From Paramecium pentaurelia (taxonomy: Eukaryota; Ciliophora; Oligohymenophorea; Peniculida; Parameciidae), in assembly GCA_905183005.1 (NCBI GenBank), contig CAJJDO010000166.1, positions 147,504 through 211,503 of the forward strand: a DNA stretch of 64,000 nt. The letters run 5' to 3'. Below the pieces are notes generated by a model. The model saw nothing but the letters and a program-made list of their open reading frames with translations. It did not search any database and was not told the DNA's origin. Positions 35,627-48,605 of this stretch are shown here, in pieces. A program made the position numbers and the translations under genes. Position 1 is the first letter of the stretch. Every line of letters starts with the position of its first letter.

Positions 35627-36415
35627 TTTTGTTTATTATTATTACTTTTTTGTGATGATTTTTATAAAAATATTATAAATAATATATATAAAAAGTATAT
35701 AATAATATAATATATAATTTATATATATATATATATAAATTCAATATGTCATAAACAGAAGAAACCTTAAAAAAATATCCGAAATATATGCCAACTTTAG
35801 TGAGATATGAAGAGCCAATTGAAATAAATGAAGATGAAATGTAACTTGAAATGCAAGAATAAGTCTTAAATTAAAAAAAAAAATAATAACTGTAACCTTT
35901 GGATCAAAAATGGTCTATAGATGAAATTTTGAATAAATTCTTTCCTCCTAGAAGATTTGAACATGAAGGACATTACTTTAAATAAGTTGTTAGTGTTAAT
36001 GATGTAAAAAGAGATGAATTAAATTAATTGGAAGCAGAATTAGATTAAAGATTAATTGAGAGATAGGCTCGGTAGAATTTAATTGCAAATATTATAGTAA
36101 GAGTGGTATATGTCCAGTAAGAGAAGATTTACATAGTTAATTATTTGAAGAGATCATTAGATAGAGTGCTATCAATTGTCCAGAAAGAGGATTGTTATTA
36201 ATGAGAGTGTATGATAATTTGAAGTTAACTTTTGCAGCATATTAAACATTATATGCTGGATCTGTTGTATTTGGTAATAGAAAGGCAGCAGAATCTGAAA
36301 TTGGAAAAAGTGAATAGGATTCTAAAATTGCAGATTATGACAAAAAGAAAATTTATTTAGAAAATCAAAAAATCTTATTGGAAAATGAACTAGATGCTAT
36401 TTAAAGAAGTTTTAA
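35264..36415. repeat. Direct duplication, copy 1, ending at the N at 36416
   Basis: Matches 36417-37532. The gene parts align almost perfectly, with about six substitutions in the first gene fragment and one in the p28 gene. The spacer between the two genes differs in length, 118 bp here versus 82 bp in copy 2. This copy is cut inside p28 by the N. Confidence 0.85.
35745..36415 (+). CDS. Inner-arm dynein light chain p28, 3'-truncated copy at the gap
   Basis: Same gene as 36862-37643, with the same 26-nt intron (36072-36097). The frame is intact up to the N: FFPPRRFEHEGH, SGICPVREDL and NCPERGLLLMRV are all present. Only one base differs from the complete copy over this length, and it is synonymous (AAG/AAA). 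The truncation is an assembly boundary, not a biological break. Confidence 0.8.
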
Positions 36416-36416
36416 N
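36416..36416. other. Assembly gap (single N)
   Basis: Single N between the two similar copies. Confidence 0.95.
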
Positions 36417-36779
36417 AGAAATGAACAACAAGAATAAGACCACTTTGAATCCAGCCCTATTCTTTAGGAGAGTGGATAAGAGTCTAATCAATAAGACTTG
36501 TCCAATAAGTAATTAACTTCAATTTAATAAGTGCAGCCACGGCCACAAAAGAAAGAAATACAATATGATATTGATTGGGAAAGCATTGCTAAAAAAATAC
36601 CATAATTAGCAGATCCTCTTTTTAAGAATAAAATAACTGACTTGATCGTTTCTAATAGGATCTATAGTGATGATGATTATGCATTCCTTGTTTGCCTTAT
36701 TTCAAGTGTAAATAATGTTGAATAATCCAAAATCATACAAATAATGAGCTAAATATTGAATGAGTTGGGATTGTTGTGA
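36417..36779 (+). pseudogene. 3' fragment of the 223-aa hypothetical gene (variant copy)
   Basis: Corresponds to 35264-35626, with the intron at 36509-36531 and TGA 36777-36779, but it lacks the 5' part because of the gap. Relative to the complete copy it carries Gln-to-Tyr, Thr-to-Ala, Ala-to-Val and Leu-to-Gln changes and one silent Val codon change. The excess of amino-acid changes over silent ones in so short a stretch is unusual. It may be the other haplotype, a duplicate or a sequencing-quality effect at a contig end. Confidence 0.65.
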
Positions 36780-37532
36780 TTTTGTTAATTATAATTACTT
36801 GTTTTTTTTAAATATATATATATATATTATTATTATTTATATATATATATATAAATTCAATATGTCATAAACAGAAGAAACCTTAAAAAAATATCCGAAA
36901 TATATGCCAACTTTAGTGAGATATGAAGAGCCAATTGAAATAAATGAAGATGAAATGTAACTTGAAATGCAAGAATAAGTCTTAAATTAAAAAAAAAAAT
37001 AATAACTGTAACCTTTGGATCAAAAATGGTCTATAGATGAAATTTTGAATAAATTCTTTCCTCCTAGAAGATTTGAACATGAAGGACATTACTTTAAATA
37101 AGTTGTTAGTGTTAATGATGTAAAAAGAGATGAATTAAATTAATTGGAAGCAGAATTAGATTAAAGATTAATTGAGAGATAGGCTCGGTAGAATTTAATT
37201 GCAAATATTATAGTAAGAGTGGTATATGTCCAGTAAGAGAAGATTTACATAGTTAATTATTTGAAGAGATCATTAGATAGAGTGCTATCAATTGTCCAGA
37301 AAGAGGATTGTTATTAATGAGAGTGTATGATAATTTGAAATTAACTTTTGCAGCATATTAAACATTATATGCTGGATCTGTTGTATTTGGTAATAGAAAG
37401 GCAGCAGAATCTGAAATTGGAAAAAGTGAATAGGATTCTAAAATTGCAGATTATGACAAAAAGAAAATTTATTTAGAAAATCAAAAAATCTTATTGGAAA
37501 ATGAACTAGATGCTATTTAAAGAAGTTTTAAA
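36417..37532. repeat. Direct duplication, copy 2
   Basis: Aligns with 35264-36415 at offset 1153 in the first gene fragment and 1117 in p28; the difference reflects a 36-bp shorter spacer. This copy runs on into the complete 3' end of p28. Confidence 0.85.
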
Positions 37533-37643
37533 GAGATAAGAGAATTAGAAGAAAAAAGAATGGAATCTGAGATGCAATTTTTGAAATAATAAACAAAGCA
37601 TTTAGAACATTTTCTGAAATAAGTGCAATAGAATTAATAATGA
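36862..37643 (+). CDS. Axonemal inner-arm dynein light chain p28 (DNALI1 family)
   Basis: p28 is a light chain of the single-headed inner dynein arms of cilia. The spliced product is 251 residues, close to the family's usual length, with one 26-nt intron (37188-37213). Family blocks in order: ILNKFFPPRRFEHEGHYFKQ, RQARKSGICPVREDL, INCPERGLLLMRVYDNLKLT, FAAYQTLYAGSVVFGNRKA and a C-terminal Glu/Lys coiled coil ending at TGA 37641-37643. The splice is fixed by the RQAR/SGICPVRE junction, which is contiguous in the family. A truncated near-identical copy precedes it. Confidence 0.93.
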
Positions 37644-37679
37644 TTTATTTAGAATATTAATATGGATACAATTTATATA

Positions 37680-38060
37680 TCATTAATTTATATAAGTTTA
37701 AAGTATTCTTTTTACTTGATGAAATGAAATTGTCTTACTAGTTTATTGATACATTTTAAATTAAGGGGATTGAACATTCAATCTTTATTATACCTTCTTA
37801 TTAGTTCTAGTTATTCTTTCTTAAATGACAGGATATGATTCATAGATTAATTCAACTTGATCTTTACCATTATGAGACAATTCTATTTTTGATAATACAG
37901 TCATCTATTCAGTTTGAAATCTCTTCTTCAAGTTTGCATTCCTTCTTGTTTAACATTATTTACGAGTGCTTTCTAAACACATGTTCTCCTATTATAAGCT
38001 TCTCAAACGAAATTGTGCACCCATCTGATAAGTCTTTCTAAATTATGCTTATTAATTCAT
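37680..38060 (-). CDS. Hypothetical basic protein, 126 aa, intronless
   Basis: A single frame of 127 codons including TGA on the minus strand, convergent with p28 (36 bp between stops). The start chosen is the most upstream in-frame ATG, 6 bp from the start of the large divergent membrane-protein gene. The product is Gln/Arg/Lys-rich (QTRRNANLKKRFQTEQMTVL) with two or three cysteines and no membrane segment. Family not recognised. Confidence 0.65.
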
Positions 38061-38066
38061 TTTAAT

Positions 38067-41000
38067 ATGTTAATATTGATCTTGTTATTTTAGTTGACGC
38101 TATCACAGCCTTATGAATAAGAGATTATTGAATTATAGATGGAGAAACAATATGAATTTTATGGGTATTGATGTTTAATATATGAATATTAGTAAAGTCC
38201 CAGGTACATCAACTTCTGTTCTTTATCCTGTTCACTTTTATAAGTTCTTTGTTTAGAATGTGATACCTAATGAAGACATTTTTGTAGTGTTAAAAGCTCT
38301 ACATGATCAAAGCTCATTCCCCTCTCTTTACATTAGTAAGGAGAATTAATAGTATTGTATTTGTATTTAATTAGTCCAACAATTTATGATGAATTATGTG
38401 GTAATAAAGGTATGGATGTTTGTGTCTTAGAAGAAAATAAGCTTATTGCAAATACAACTTATTATTTAGGAGTATATTGTTTATAGGATTGTGATTACGA
38501 ATTAACTATTCATTATGAAGAGGAAGAAATCTTATAATTAGGATAAGCAGTGATAGTGAAATTTGATAATGAAACAGAAAGTATCCTAAAAATCGGTATG
38601 CCAAGTACAATGGATGGAGTTGATAGAATCCTAATCCGAGCTCATCACATCTACGAAAAGAATACTATATTGAATGAGTCATTTCATTTTTATATTAATG
38701 AAGGGAATGAAACTCCATCACCTAGTTAATTTTAATATGAAGCTGAAGAGATTTGGATGGTAGGAAAAGGAGTAGTGATATATAAAAATAGTACAAATCT
38801 TAAAGGGAATTTGACTTTGTTAATGTTAGGTGTACCAAATACTAGATTATATTTTATATCAACAGTTTATGAACGAATTAGGGAGATTGATTTATTTGAA
38901 AAGACAGATGATTTAGTAATTGAGAGGAAAACAAATTATTATAAACTAATAATAAATAATGATTATTTAGAATTTTTGGAGGAAAATTCATTATCATTTG
39001 ATATTCATCCATTTGAAGGTAATCCTGATGTTTATATATCACCATGTCATTAAGGTGAATGTTCATTGGATTATAAACATTATCCATGGCAATCATAATT
39101 AGATTTTGGTTATGAATCTATAACAATATCTCCAGGAGATAGAATAATAAATGGAAATGAAACTTAATATATAATAGCAATTAATGGAGTGGATGAATTT
39201 GCCAGTTATTCATTTGTAGCTTATTTGAGTAATTACTATAGTAGAACATTATCTGTTTATGCTTTTGAATCTGGATTTTTAGTAAAGAATGAATTTGCAG
39301 AATATATTGTTGGAATATATGATCAACCAAATTAAACATTTACAATAACTGCAAATTATCCAACAGGACATGGTATGATTATATTAAAAAAATGCATTAA
39401 AGATAAAAATGAATTAAGTTAGGTTTCAAATTCATTAACTTATATTTTAAGTGCAGGACCAGATAATTATTTTAATTGTTCAATTACAATAGATTAAATA
39501 GAATAATTATAAAATGTAAACTAATTAAAATCAGGAGGTTCAGAATTGTATTCAGCTGAAAATACATTATAATTCAATTATAATAAATTTGAATGTGAGA
39601 GTAATGTCACAATGCTAAAATATGAGAATATATAGACTAATTGTTAATATGTAGTTGGTATATATAGTAATGTTGAATATATGAACTATCAAATATTTAT
39701 TAAGGGATAAGAATAGCATATTGAATTAACAGAATCAACAACTCATCGTAGTTATTTGATGGAATATGATACAGATTTATATTAATTCACAATTGATAAT
39801 GATGAAGAATTAATTGAAGTAGTATTCTAAATAACAGCCATTACTGGTGAATATGAAGCTTATGCTTCCAGATTATATGATAAACCTAATTCAACATTCT
39901 ATGATAGATATGCCAATATGGAATTAGATGTCTTATAATATAAAGCAGAGACTGAAACTTAAGGTTTATTTGGATAGTATTATATTCGAATAGTGGCCAA
40001 GGCATTACTCAGATATACAATTACTCCTATAATTTATAGAAAATCACATGAAGAAATTAATTATATTCATCTCACTGAAAGTATCCCTTATAATCATTTA
40101 CAAACAAAAATTGATTAAGTTACTTATTTTAATTTTGAATACAGATAGAATGGTCCTTTGTTTATACATTTAAATGGAATTTATGGTTATTTTATATGTT
40201 ATGTTATTGGTACAAATGGTATTATTGGTAATAAATATCCTAATGAAAGTCAATATGATTTTTCACTTAGAAGTTCATAACATACACTCATAATAGAGAA
40301 TCCAAAATAATATTATTATGTTTAAGTCAGTTCTACTTCTCTTGGTCTTAATGAATCTTATGAAATTCAATTCACTTCATCAAGTTCATTAATGGAATTA
40401 TTTTATGGAGAACCACTCATTACTCAATTGGATAATTTACATTAAGCTTTTTATTATTATTAATCACCTTATGCATTAGAGAAATTATTCATAATTAGAA
40501 CATATACAACTGAAATTAATGAATAGAATAATCTGAAAATTTATGTTAGTATGAAATATAAATTTCCAAATAAAGATAATTGTGAATTAGAATTATTAGA
40601 TTCATCTATTTATTTGACTTTATAAAATATCAAAGAGAGTACAATTGTATATATTGGTGTAGAGAGTATAGGATATAATGAATATTCATTGTTGATCAGA
40701 GGTGTATCTGGTATTACAGAATTATTGGATAATACTGTTTAATAGGTACCAGTTCCTTCATTTGAATAATATTAATAATCTGATTTATATTTTGTTGTTC
40801 CAAAAGATCTCAAGAATACTATTCAAATATAAGCATATACTTAATTTGCTGAAATAGAATTATTTTGTTCAATAAAAGATTATGCTATAGTATCTAAAGA
40901 TTTAAAAAACAATAATCATCATATATTTCCTAATTCTTCTAATTATGATATTGAAGAAGAGATTAGTGCTAGTATTTCAAATAAATTATTGATCATTAAT

Positions 41001-43389
41001 TAAGAATAATTAAAAAATTGTTAAAATTATAAATAAGGTTGTGTATTATTGATAAGTGTAAAATTAGATTTATAATCATTATATTCATATATCTTTGGTA
41101 ATTCCTATAATAATATATCAACAGTAGATGGTGAAGATGGTTATTTCAATATAATGATATCTACATAATATTCAATAATAAGAAATGGAGAAATGTTAAT
41201 AGGACATTCTGGAGAGAATCTCATGTCATATTATTATTTTTATGTAGACAATCCAGTTGAATTCATATAAATTGCAGCTAGACCTATTGATGATTGTGAT
41301 CCAGATATTTATGTAAACAAACTAATTAATGATAATATCACATATCCAACTGAAGATTCAAATACTTATAAATCATTGTCATATAAATCAGACATTCTTA
41401 TAATAAGAGAATCTAATAATGTTGGATCTTATATAATAGGAATTTCTGGATTTAGAAAGTAATGCACATATGAATTACTATTAAATTTTGCAGATATAGA
41501 ATTGTATTATATATCAAATGGTCAATTTACAAGTCATCATATAAATTAGACAGTTTATTATTTCTATTAACATATACGAAAAGAATCCTTCCGTATAATG
41601 ATTCAAGGAATTAATAATATAGATGTAGCTATTAATACCTACTCTTAATATAATGATAGTGATGATGGTCTTTTTGATCTTCTACCTTATTATGGAACAG
41701 ATGAAATTTAAATACTTTAAGAACATAATGATAATCTTTTTGGTGGGATCATTTAGATTAGTTAATCAAATTAACACTTTTGTTATTATTGTACATATAT
41801 AATTGCATTAAGACCATTAAAAAGTGCTGACATTTAATTATTAATTGCATATAATTCAATACCATTGGATATTGAGTATGGTAGGATATATTATGATTAA
41901 TGTCTTTAGAGTTGTAAATATTATGTTGAACCAGGAGATTTAAATATATTTGTATATTCATAAAATATAGAATTACATTTTTATGATAATGATGAAACTT
42001 TTATATTCAGTATGAATCTTAGTAATTCTTAACATATTATACCAATTAATTCATCATATACACTTAGTATTGTTAATCCTAATTCAAATTAAGTGGCTTC
42101 ATATTGGTTGAGTTTATAGAGTGAATAAAACTTTATCACTTTGCATTTAGGTAAATCATATAAAGGTAATAATACTGGTGAATAGAATGTTACATCATTT
42201 ACATTCACTCCAATTACAACAATATAATGGTACACCATAATTGTTAATTGTAAATCTAATGTTAAAGTGGAACTCTTTTATATGTCCAAGAATATTACAG
42301 AATTTATATTGATTAATCCTATATAAGAATGGAGTATTAGTAAATCTTAATTAGAATTGAAATATTAATTGCCTAATGTAAATTACTTTTATAAAATTAC
42401 CTTATCATGTCAAGGTCAATTTAGTATCACTATAAATTTGGAAGGTTTAAAATATATTGATTCTAATTAACATTATATAGAATAAATACAATCTACTTAA
42501 ATTTACAATATATATGGTACAAAAGGATAAGAATTAATGATTGAAAAAATTGATTGTTTAGGTTAAACTGAAAGCAATATCAGTTCTTATCAATTTAGAA
42601 ATTCAAGTGATATCTATTTTAATGTAACTCCAACCTCTTTTGCTAGTTATACAAAAAATGGATTATCAATTAGAAAAAACATTTATAGTTTGGTACCTCA
42701 TTTATAATATTCTCATGATGTTTGGTATTCTAATAAGACAATCACTTATTAAGTAGTAGAAAATAAGGAGAATTAAACTTTGATAGTTTCTGTAGATACA
42801 ATGACAAGAAATAAGACTGGTCTTTTAGAACTCAAGATGCTTATGTAATTATTTAAATTGTATTATAGTTATCAATTACATTATTCAAATCAAGAAACAT
42901 TTATGAATGCTTTTGGATGTCAAATGGATATTGAATCTCTCAAGTATTACACAAATAATTAACTGTATCATAGTAAATCCTTATAAACAATTAAGGAGGA
43001 GGATAACAAAGTATCTTTTTAAGGTATATATATTCATTTATATTAATTATTAAGTTCCTCTGCCTGAGGATCATAAAGTACTTTATGGTTTGATTGTATT
43101 CTAAGCATTCTATTAAGGATATGATACTCCCTATACCTATTTCTATAACAGTAGTTTGATATATAATTATACGAAATCAGATGTTAAGATTAAGGAGAAT
43201 GATAATTAGGATTACTTTGAGAATAAGGATTAGATTATTATTATTGGAATTATAGTGGTTTCATTTTTAGTTATGATAATATTGTTTTTTGTAATAAGGA
43301 AGATAGTATAGAGAAGGAAATAAGGAAAATTAGGTAAACCAAAAAATATATAAGCAGATGAAGAATGGGAATAAGTAAAAGCAGTATGA
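38067..43389 (+). CDS. Large type I membrane protein with signal peptide, 1746 aa
   Basis: Introns at 38165-38192 (28 nt), 38352-38374 (23 nt) and 43024-43054 (31 nt) give exactly 1747 codons. The signal peptide is MLILILLFQLTLSQ; a simple downstream ATG would miss it, so the first intron is needed. The ectodomain of about 1680 residues is Tyr/Asn/Ile-rich and beta-looking, with many N-glycosylation sequons (NET, NST, NVT, NIT) and sparse cysteines. One transmembrane helix (IIIIGIIVVSFLVMIILFF) near residue 1700 is followed by a basic 32-residue tail. I recognise no domain; repeated IYxxN/YIxG-like strands hint at tandem beta modules. Probably a cell-surface or vacuolar receptor-like protein, but function is unknown. 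Confidence 0.85.
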
Positions 43390-43492
43390 TTTAATTAGTT
43401 ATTTTGTTAAGATTAATTATTCTAATTATAGACAACCTATATCTTTTAAAGGTTCTCTTTATTTATTATTATTATTTTGCAAATATAATCTT

Positions 43493-45637
43493 ATGCAAGT
43501 ATTGGAATTTCATATTTATGAATCTTAATGGATGTTACGTAAAGGAAAGTATAAATGCTTTGTTAATGTCTCTGAAAAACATCTTACTCATCATTACTAA
43601 TAGACTGAATTACCTGGTATACAACTCTAAATGTAATTGATACGTCGATTACTATATTGTCGATTGAAAATTATGCGTAAACATTTTCTCAAGTTCAATT
43701 CAAAATAGGGTCGGATACTCACTTAACTAGATCGATGCATGTAACTATGTCATACCATGCAGAATTACATTACTAAATGTTAAGATGTACTTACTGAGCA
43801 TCAAAATACATCCAACCGCAAAAGTAAATATAAATTATTAGGTGATATGCAATCACCAAGAGGTAATTCTAAACTCAAATAATTCTTAATTGAATTTGAA
43901 CATGAACCTTGGGATAAAAAATCTCTTATTTGGTTAAGATATCATGAACAAGAACTATTTATTTCCATTCAATAGATCTTAATGTTCAATTATTTGTACT
44001 TCAAAATGACCAATCTCAAAGAAGCCAATCGCTTTTTACACAAACTCATATAACTGAAATTTGTTAAAAATGAAAAATCAGTTACAATATATCATGAAGC
44101 TCTCACTCTCCTTCATTCTGCTTATTTTGAAAACTCTTATGTTTTTTAAAATCAATTCTTTGATACCATCTCTGATATGCTTGTAGATTCTCTACGTGAG
44201 TACTATCGTCCCAATTCTAATTAGAAGAAATGTAAAAGATTAATGAAACATTATGCTTAATTATTAATTATCAATTTGGATTTGTAAAGTAAATCATTAG
44301 AATACAAAGATAAATATGATGAATCTGCATTAATGATATCAATGGCCAATTATTTATGTTAACATATTTTAACTTTTGTAGGAAAACAAGAAGAATTAAT
44401 CAATTACATTAAATATGAATATGAATACAAACATGAAAAATATGAATAAATTATCCTTGAACAATAAGATCTTAATTAATTTGTATCATTCTTATATGGA
44501 TTCTAAAAAAAACGTCATTTTGAATAAAAACCCTAATTCCCTCATTAAAGTAAATATGATATCAATAATAAAAATGTCTATTTATTTCATCATACAAGAG
44601 CTAAAAGTGATTTTAAACCCATAAAAGATATCTCTAAAGAAGCTACAAGAGATGGAAGTTTGTTTATACCCAATACTCCATCTTGTAGTAAGGACAATAC
44701 TTAAAGATTGATTCATAAACCACATAAACAAAAGAGAAGGAGACATTAAGAAAATCAGAGTTATTTAAGTAAACTTATTTACTTAAGAAGTCTATCTGAT
44801 TATAAATTAGATTAAATGAATGTAGAAACTGATCTATAAAAACATCTTAGAGGTTTAGAAGAAACTTTACATAAACTTGAACATCCAAATCAATTTAAAT
44901 CTATTGATTAGGTTTTTAATTAAAAGATTGAATCAATTACTTTTGAAAAGTGTTTAACACTTGATTAAGTAAAGGAAACTGCAAAAAAGATCATAGCTGC
45001 TGAATGGGAAGTTCATAAAGAAATGCCAGTTACTAAGAGTCTAATGAAATCAATATCAGTATCAGATATTTAATTAGAGAAATTGTAACAATAATACAGC
45101 AAATTATAAGAATACATAGAACTTCAGAAAATTGATTATCATAATACACAAAAAGATTAAGCTTAATTAATTATGAAAGAGAATAAGGATTTGAAGAAAT
45201 TACAATTGAATTAATAATAATATTAAATGAAATTAAGACATCAAAAGGTTTAATAATAATTATCAATACCTAAAAAATTATTGAATTTATAAACTGATGA
45301 AGCAGGTCTATCTCCTAAATTCATTAAACGTAATACTTTAATGTTGAATTCCTATAATGCAACAATCTTTGATAGAATGGATCCTGCCACAAGATAAAAT
45401 AAAGAATATAAGACAGCTTAAAAACAATTAATGGATATGATGGTATCAAATCTAGAATAAAGGGATGAATTAAATTCAAAGAAATTAAATTCTTTTATTA
45501 ATATCAGTAGTATACCTAAATCAGTAACAAGATTGCCATCACCAAAAAATCTAGATGCTTCTACATAGCGATCTGATCATAAAAAATCTTTCGCTTTTTC
45601 AAATAATTCTACAAGACTTGAAATAACCAAATTTTGA
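43493..45637 (+). CDS. Hypothetical helical protein, 714 aa, intronless
   Basis: One uninterrupted frame of 715 codons including TGA 45635-45637. The start MQVLEFHIYESQWMLRKGKY extends well upstream of the more obvious ATG at 43847; the region between is open and basic. The first 260 residues look globular and helical (DKKSLIWLRYHEQELFISIQ, SDMLVDSLREYYRP). A His/Lys-rich linker follows and then coiled coil (ISVSDIQLEKLQQQYSKLQE). No catalytic motif, signal or membrane segment. No family recognised. Absence of introns in 2.1 kb is unusual for this window. Confidence 0.75.
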
Positions 45638-45680
45638 TTATAAATGATTATCAAATATATTAATTGTATTATTATTTCAT

Positions 45681-46219
45681 TCATAATACTCTAAATTAGG
45701 GTTGACTTAATTTCTTTGCTTGATCTCTCATCTTTTCATCATATCCCTTTCCACCCTCTTGAATTAAAATGGAAGCATTGGCTGGATCATGGAATGTTGG
45801 ACTTAGAATATATTATAAAATCAATACTGATGAATAACTTAATTAATGCCTGAAAAGATTTCCAAGAGAGTAGTACCTGATGTAAATGTTTCCTTGTTGG
45901 AAAGATACATACATAATTTTCCCATAGGATAAACATTAACATGTTAAAAACCATTTCTAAATGTAATATTTGGAGCCTCAGCTGGGAATCCAGAAGATCC
46001 ATTACTACCACTCAAATCGACATCAACTATAATATAAGCCCCTATATTTTAATAAATTTAAATACCTTCATGAGGAGTACCCTTCTCACCAATATATTAA
46101 ACCACGTAAGTTAAATTAGATGTCTTTTTATAGGAGCAATTAGGAGGAAGTTAATCTGAATTCTCCTCTAAGTTTTATTCCTCATATTGTAGTCTCTTCA
46201 TCTAGTATGATGTTGTCAT
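45681..46219 (-). CDS. UBC9-like E2 conjugating enzyme (divergent)
   Basis: E2 enzymes carry ubiquitin or SUMO as a thioester. Introns (plus coordinates 45802-45827, 46042-46065) give exactly 163 codons. The active-site region HVNVYPMGKLCMYLS aligns with UBC9, whose signature is HPNVYPSGTVC, so Cys95 is the likely catalytic residue; the usual Pro of HPN is Val here. The C-terminal helices (TLLEIFSGINQVIHHPTFHD, then the YDEKMRDQAKKL end) also follow UBC9 more than ubiquitin E2s. The N-terminal half (EGAYIIVDVDLSG) is divergent, with a Gly/Ser-rich loop. It could be an active SUMO E2 or a specialised paralogue. Confidence 0.75.
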
Positions 46220-46294
46220 TACTCTTTCTTTTTTATTAAAAATATTTATATTTTTTTTTTATATTTCTATTAAATTTAAATACACCCCTAATCA

Positions 46295-48576
46295 TCAGAT
46301 ACCATCATCTTCTCTCAAACTAATTCGTTCTCCTCTCTCAAAACCATAATAATAATCCTTTTTTGGCACTTAAGTCTACTTAGCCTTCATTTTTTTACAT
46401 AAAATAAACACAAAAAAAGCAATAACAATACTTACTAATATCCAAATAACAAAAAAATTATTCTATTTATTAATAACACTTAAATTCTTCTATTCATTAC
46501 TATTCAATTTATCTTATAAAATTTTCTATTCTTCTTTAATTGAAATTTATGGTAAAGATTGATTTGATATACTTTATTATAAGCCTACTTAACATGGTGT
46601 TTCAATTGGATCTAAATCAATACTAATTAGTTTTTTATTTTATAATACCCTCCTGTGCAATAGTCTCCTACAACTTTTCTATACCCTTAAGATTTCATGT
46701 ATGTACCTGTACAATTTTCAGGAGGTTTCAAAATATCAATATATTCATCTTCTTCAAATAAAGTTGCTATAGGTACACAAGGACCACCATCAATTTTATG
46801 ATAAAATCCATAATCACATTCCCAATCCTCTATTGTACATTCACAAGACTCAATAAAATGCAATTTATCATGATCTTATTGATTGAAACATTTAGCATTT
46901 CTTTTCCTACGAGTATAACGATATTTTTATCCAAATAAACATTTACCATTTTCATAATTAGTTGGTACCCAAAATTCATAATCACTATCTGGATCTAAAG
47001 GATCCCAAATCCCACTACAAGTTCTTTAATGTAAAGTAGTAAAATCCACATTTAAAATGATTCCTTTTCTCTTTTCATCTAAACCTGTAATTATAAAGTT
47101 TATGTACAAACTTCTACTTGTTATAGAAGTAACAATCATTTTTTTAATTTTGAGGCTTTCCCAAGTTTAACCTTCATCCCAAGAGTATAACAATTCTTCT
47201 GTTAAAGATTTTGATTTGGCCATAACAATTATGCCACCTCTATCACCAAATGAATAGATATGATGTCCTTTTCTTACTTCATACCATTTCATACCTCCAT
47301 CTCTTGAAAAATAAGTATTAATATTCTTTTCATCCAAATATAATCCCAAATTACCTGATGCCATAATCAATCCGATTGCTTTAGATTCTCTATATATTTT
47401 GCTTACACTTCTCCCTTAAAGATGTAATGAACAATCTCCACTACAATGAGTCTATTATCCATTAACATCAGTCACAGGAGCCTTAAGAGGATGCCAAATA
47501 GCTCCTTTGTCAAAAGTTATTACTGTCTTTTTATATTTTTCAAGATCAGTTTCCTTAATAACTTTGAGTTTTTCATGGTCATAGATATTAGCTATATAAA
47601 CACCTCTTAGACTTTCAATCTTTTCAAAATCACATTAACCTGTATCCAAGGATCTCACATTATTTAACAATGATATGGTGAATTTGAATCCTTGATAATC
47701 AGATGTATAAATATTAGTGAGTTTCTTATTGGTTTGATTATGAGATATAGATAAAAAGATTGATTCTGATTCTGTGTCTAATAAAGTATAGGAGTATTAT
47801 TATTCAAAGGGAATGGATACATTAATCATTTGAGCATAATCATAAAATGCAGGTGCTACATGTAATCTATAGGCAGATTAAAATTTAGATATTACAAACA
47901 TATGAAATTAAGTTTAAAAGAAACCAGTTCCATTATTATGTATAATCTTATATGAATTGTAATAATCGTCTGAATATGTGACTCTACTTTAATTGTATTC
48001 TAAATGACATGCCACAATTCTTTCATCTGGTATCAATTCACTATCAATAAGTTTATCCCATGAAGCCATCATAGCTGAACTGAGAATCCATTACCAAGTT
48101 TTACCTCCATCATTTGATTTGTGTACTTCTTTGTTATAGGGAGGAATACATCTTTCACAATTAGAAAAAGCTAACATCCACTTATCATCCATTGAATTCA
48201 ATTTAAAATCTGAATAATTACTTGGAAATGTAAACCACGTGTAATGTGATCCACAATCTTCAGATCTTATTCCTGTGCCATTTTTACCAAATATATAGAT
48301 TATTTCTTTTTTAGCAGGGGATGATTAGATCTCATAAAACCAATCATTTATACCCATCTTTTCTAAAGTAAGTGTTTCATCACTCCACTTATATCCATTA
48401 TCAATACTTTTGTAAATTCTTCCTTTTTCAGATAATGCAAATATAGTTTCTAACCAATCTTTGCCTTCTCTATTAGAATTGCGCATTAGACAAAATTGAA
48501 GAGAGTAGAGTGCAGAATCAGCTTAGAATAGTGTAACATTAACAGCACTCACACCAATTATTAACAATAATAGCAT
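46295..48576 (-). CDS. VPS10/sortilin-type sorting receptor, 751 aa
   Basis: Sortilins bind cargo in the Golgi or endosomes and escort it to lysosomes or secretory granules. One 26-nt intron (plus coordinates 46623-46648) gives exactly 752 codons. A signal peptide (MLLLLIIGVSAVNVTLFQA) precedes a VPS10 beta-propeller with Asp-box repeats: KSIDNGYKW, KSNDGGKTW, FSRDGGMKWYEV and YSWDEGQTW. The 10CC module follows (RTCSGIWDPLDP, CTIEDWECDYGFY, DYCTGGIDLDP). The transmembrane helix FFVIWILVSIVIAFFVFILC is near the C-terminus and is followed by a short cytosolic tail with a YYYGF tyrosine motif. In ciliates sortilins deliver proteins to secretory granules; that role here is inferred. Confidence 0.92.
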
Positions 48577-48605
48577 TGTGTTTTATTTTATTTTATGTGT
48601 TTAAA

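Noticed and set aside
36416..36416. Reading the truncated p28 copy as a biological pseudogene
   Set aside because: The frame is intact to the N; the break is an assembly boundary.
46291..46297. TGATGA at the end of the sortilin gene as a selenocysteine signal
   Set aside because: Tandem stops with no cysteine context and no hairpin noticed; the end of the cytosolic tail is unremarkable.
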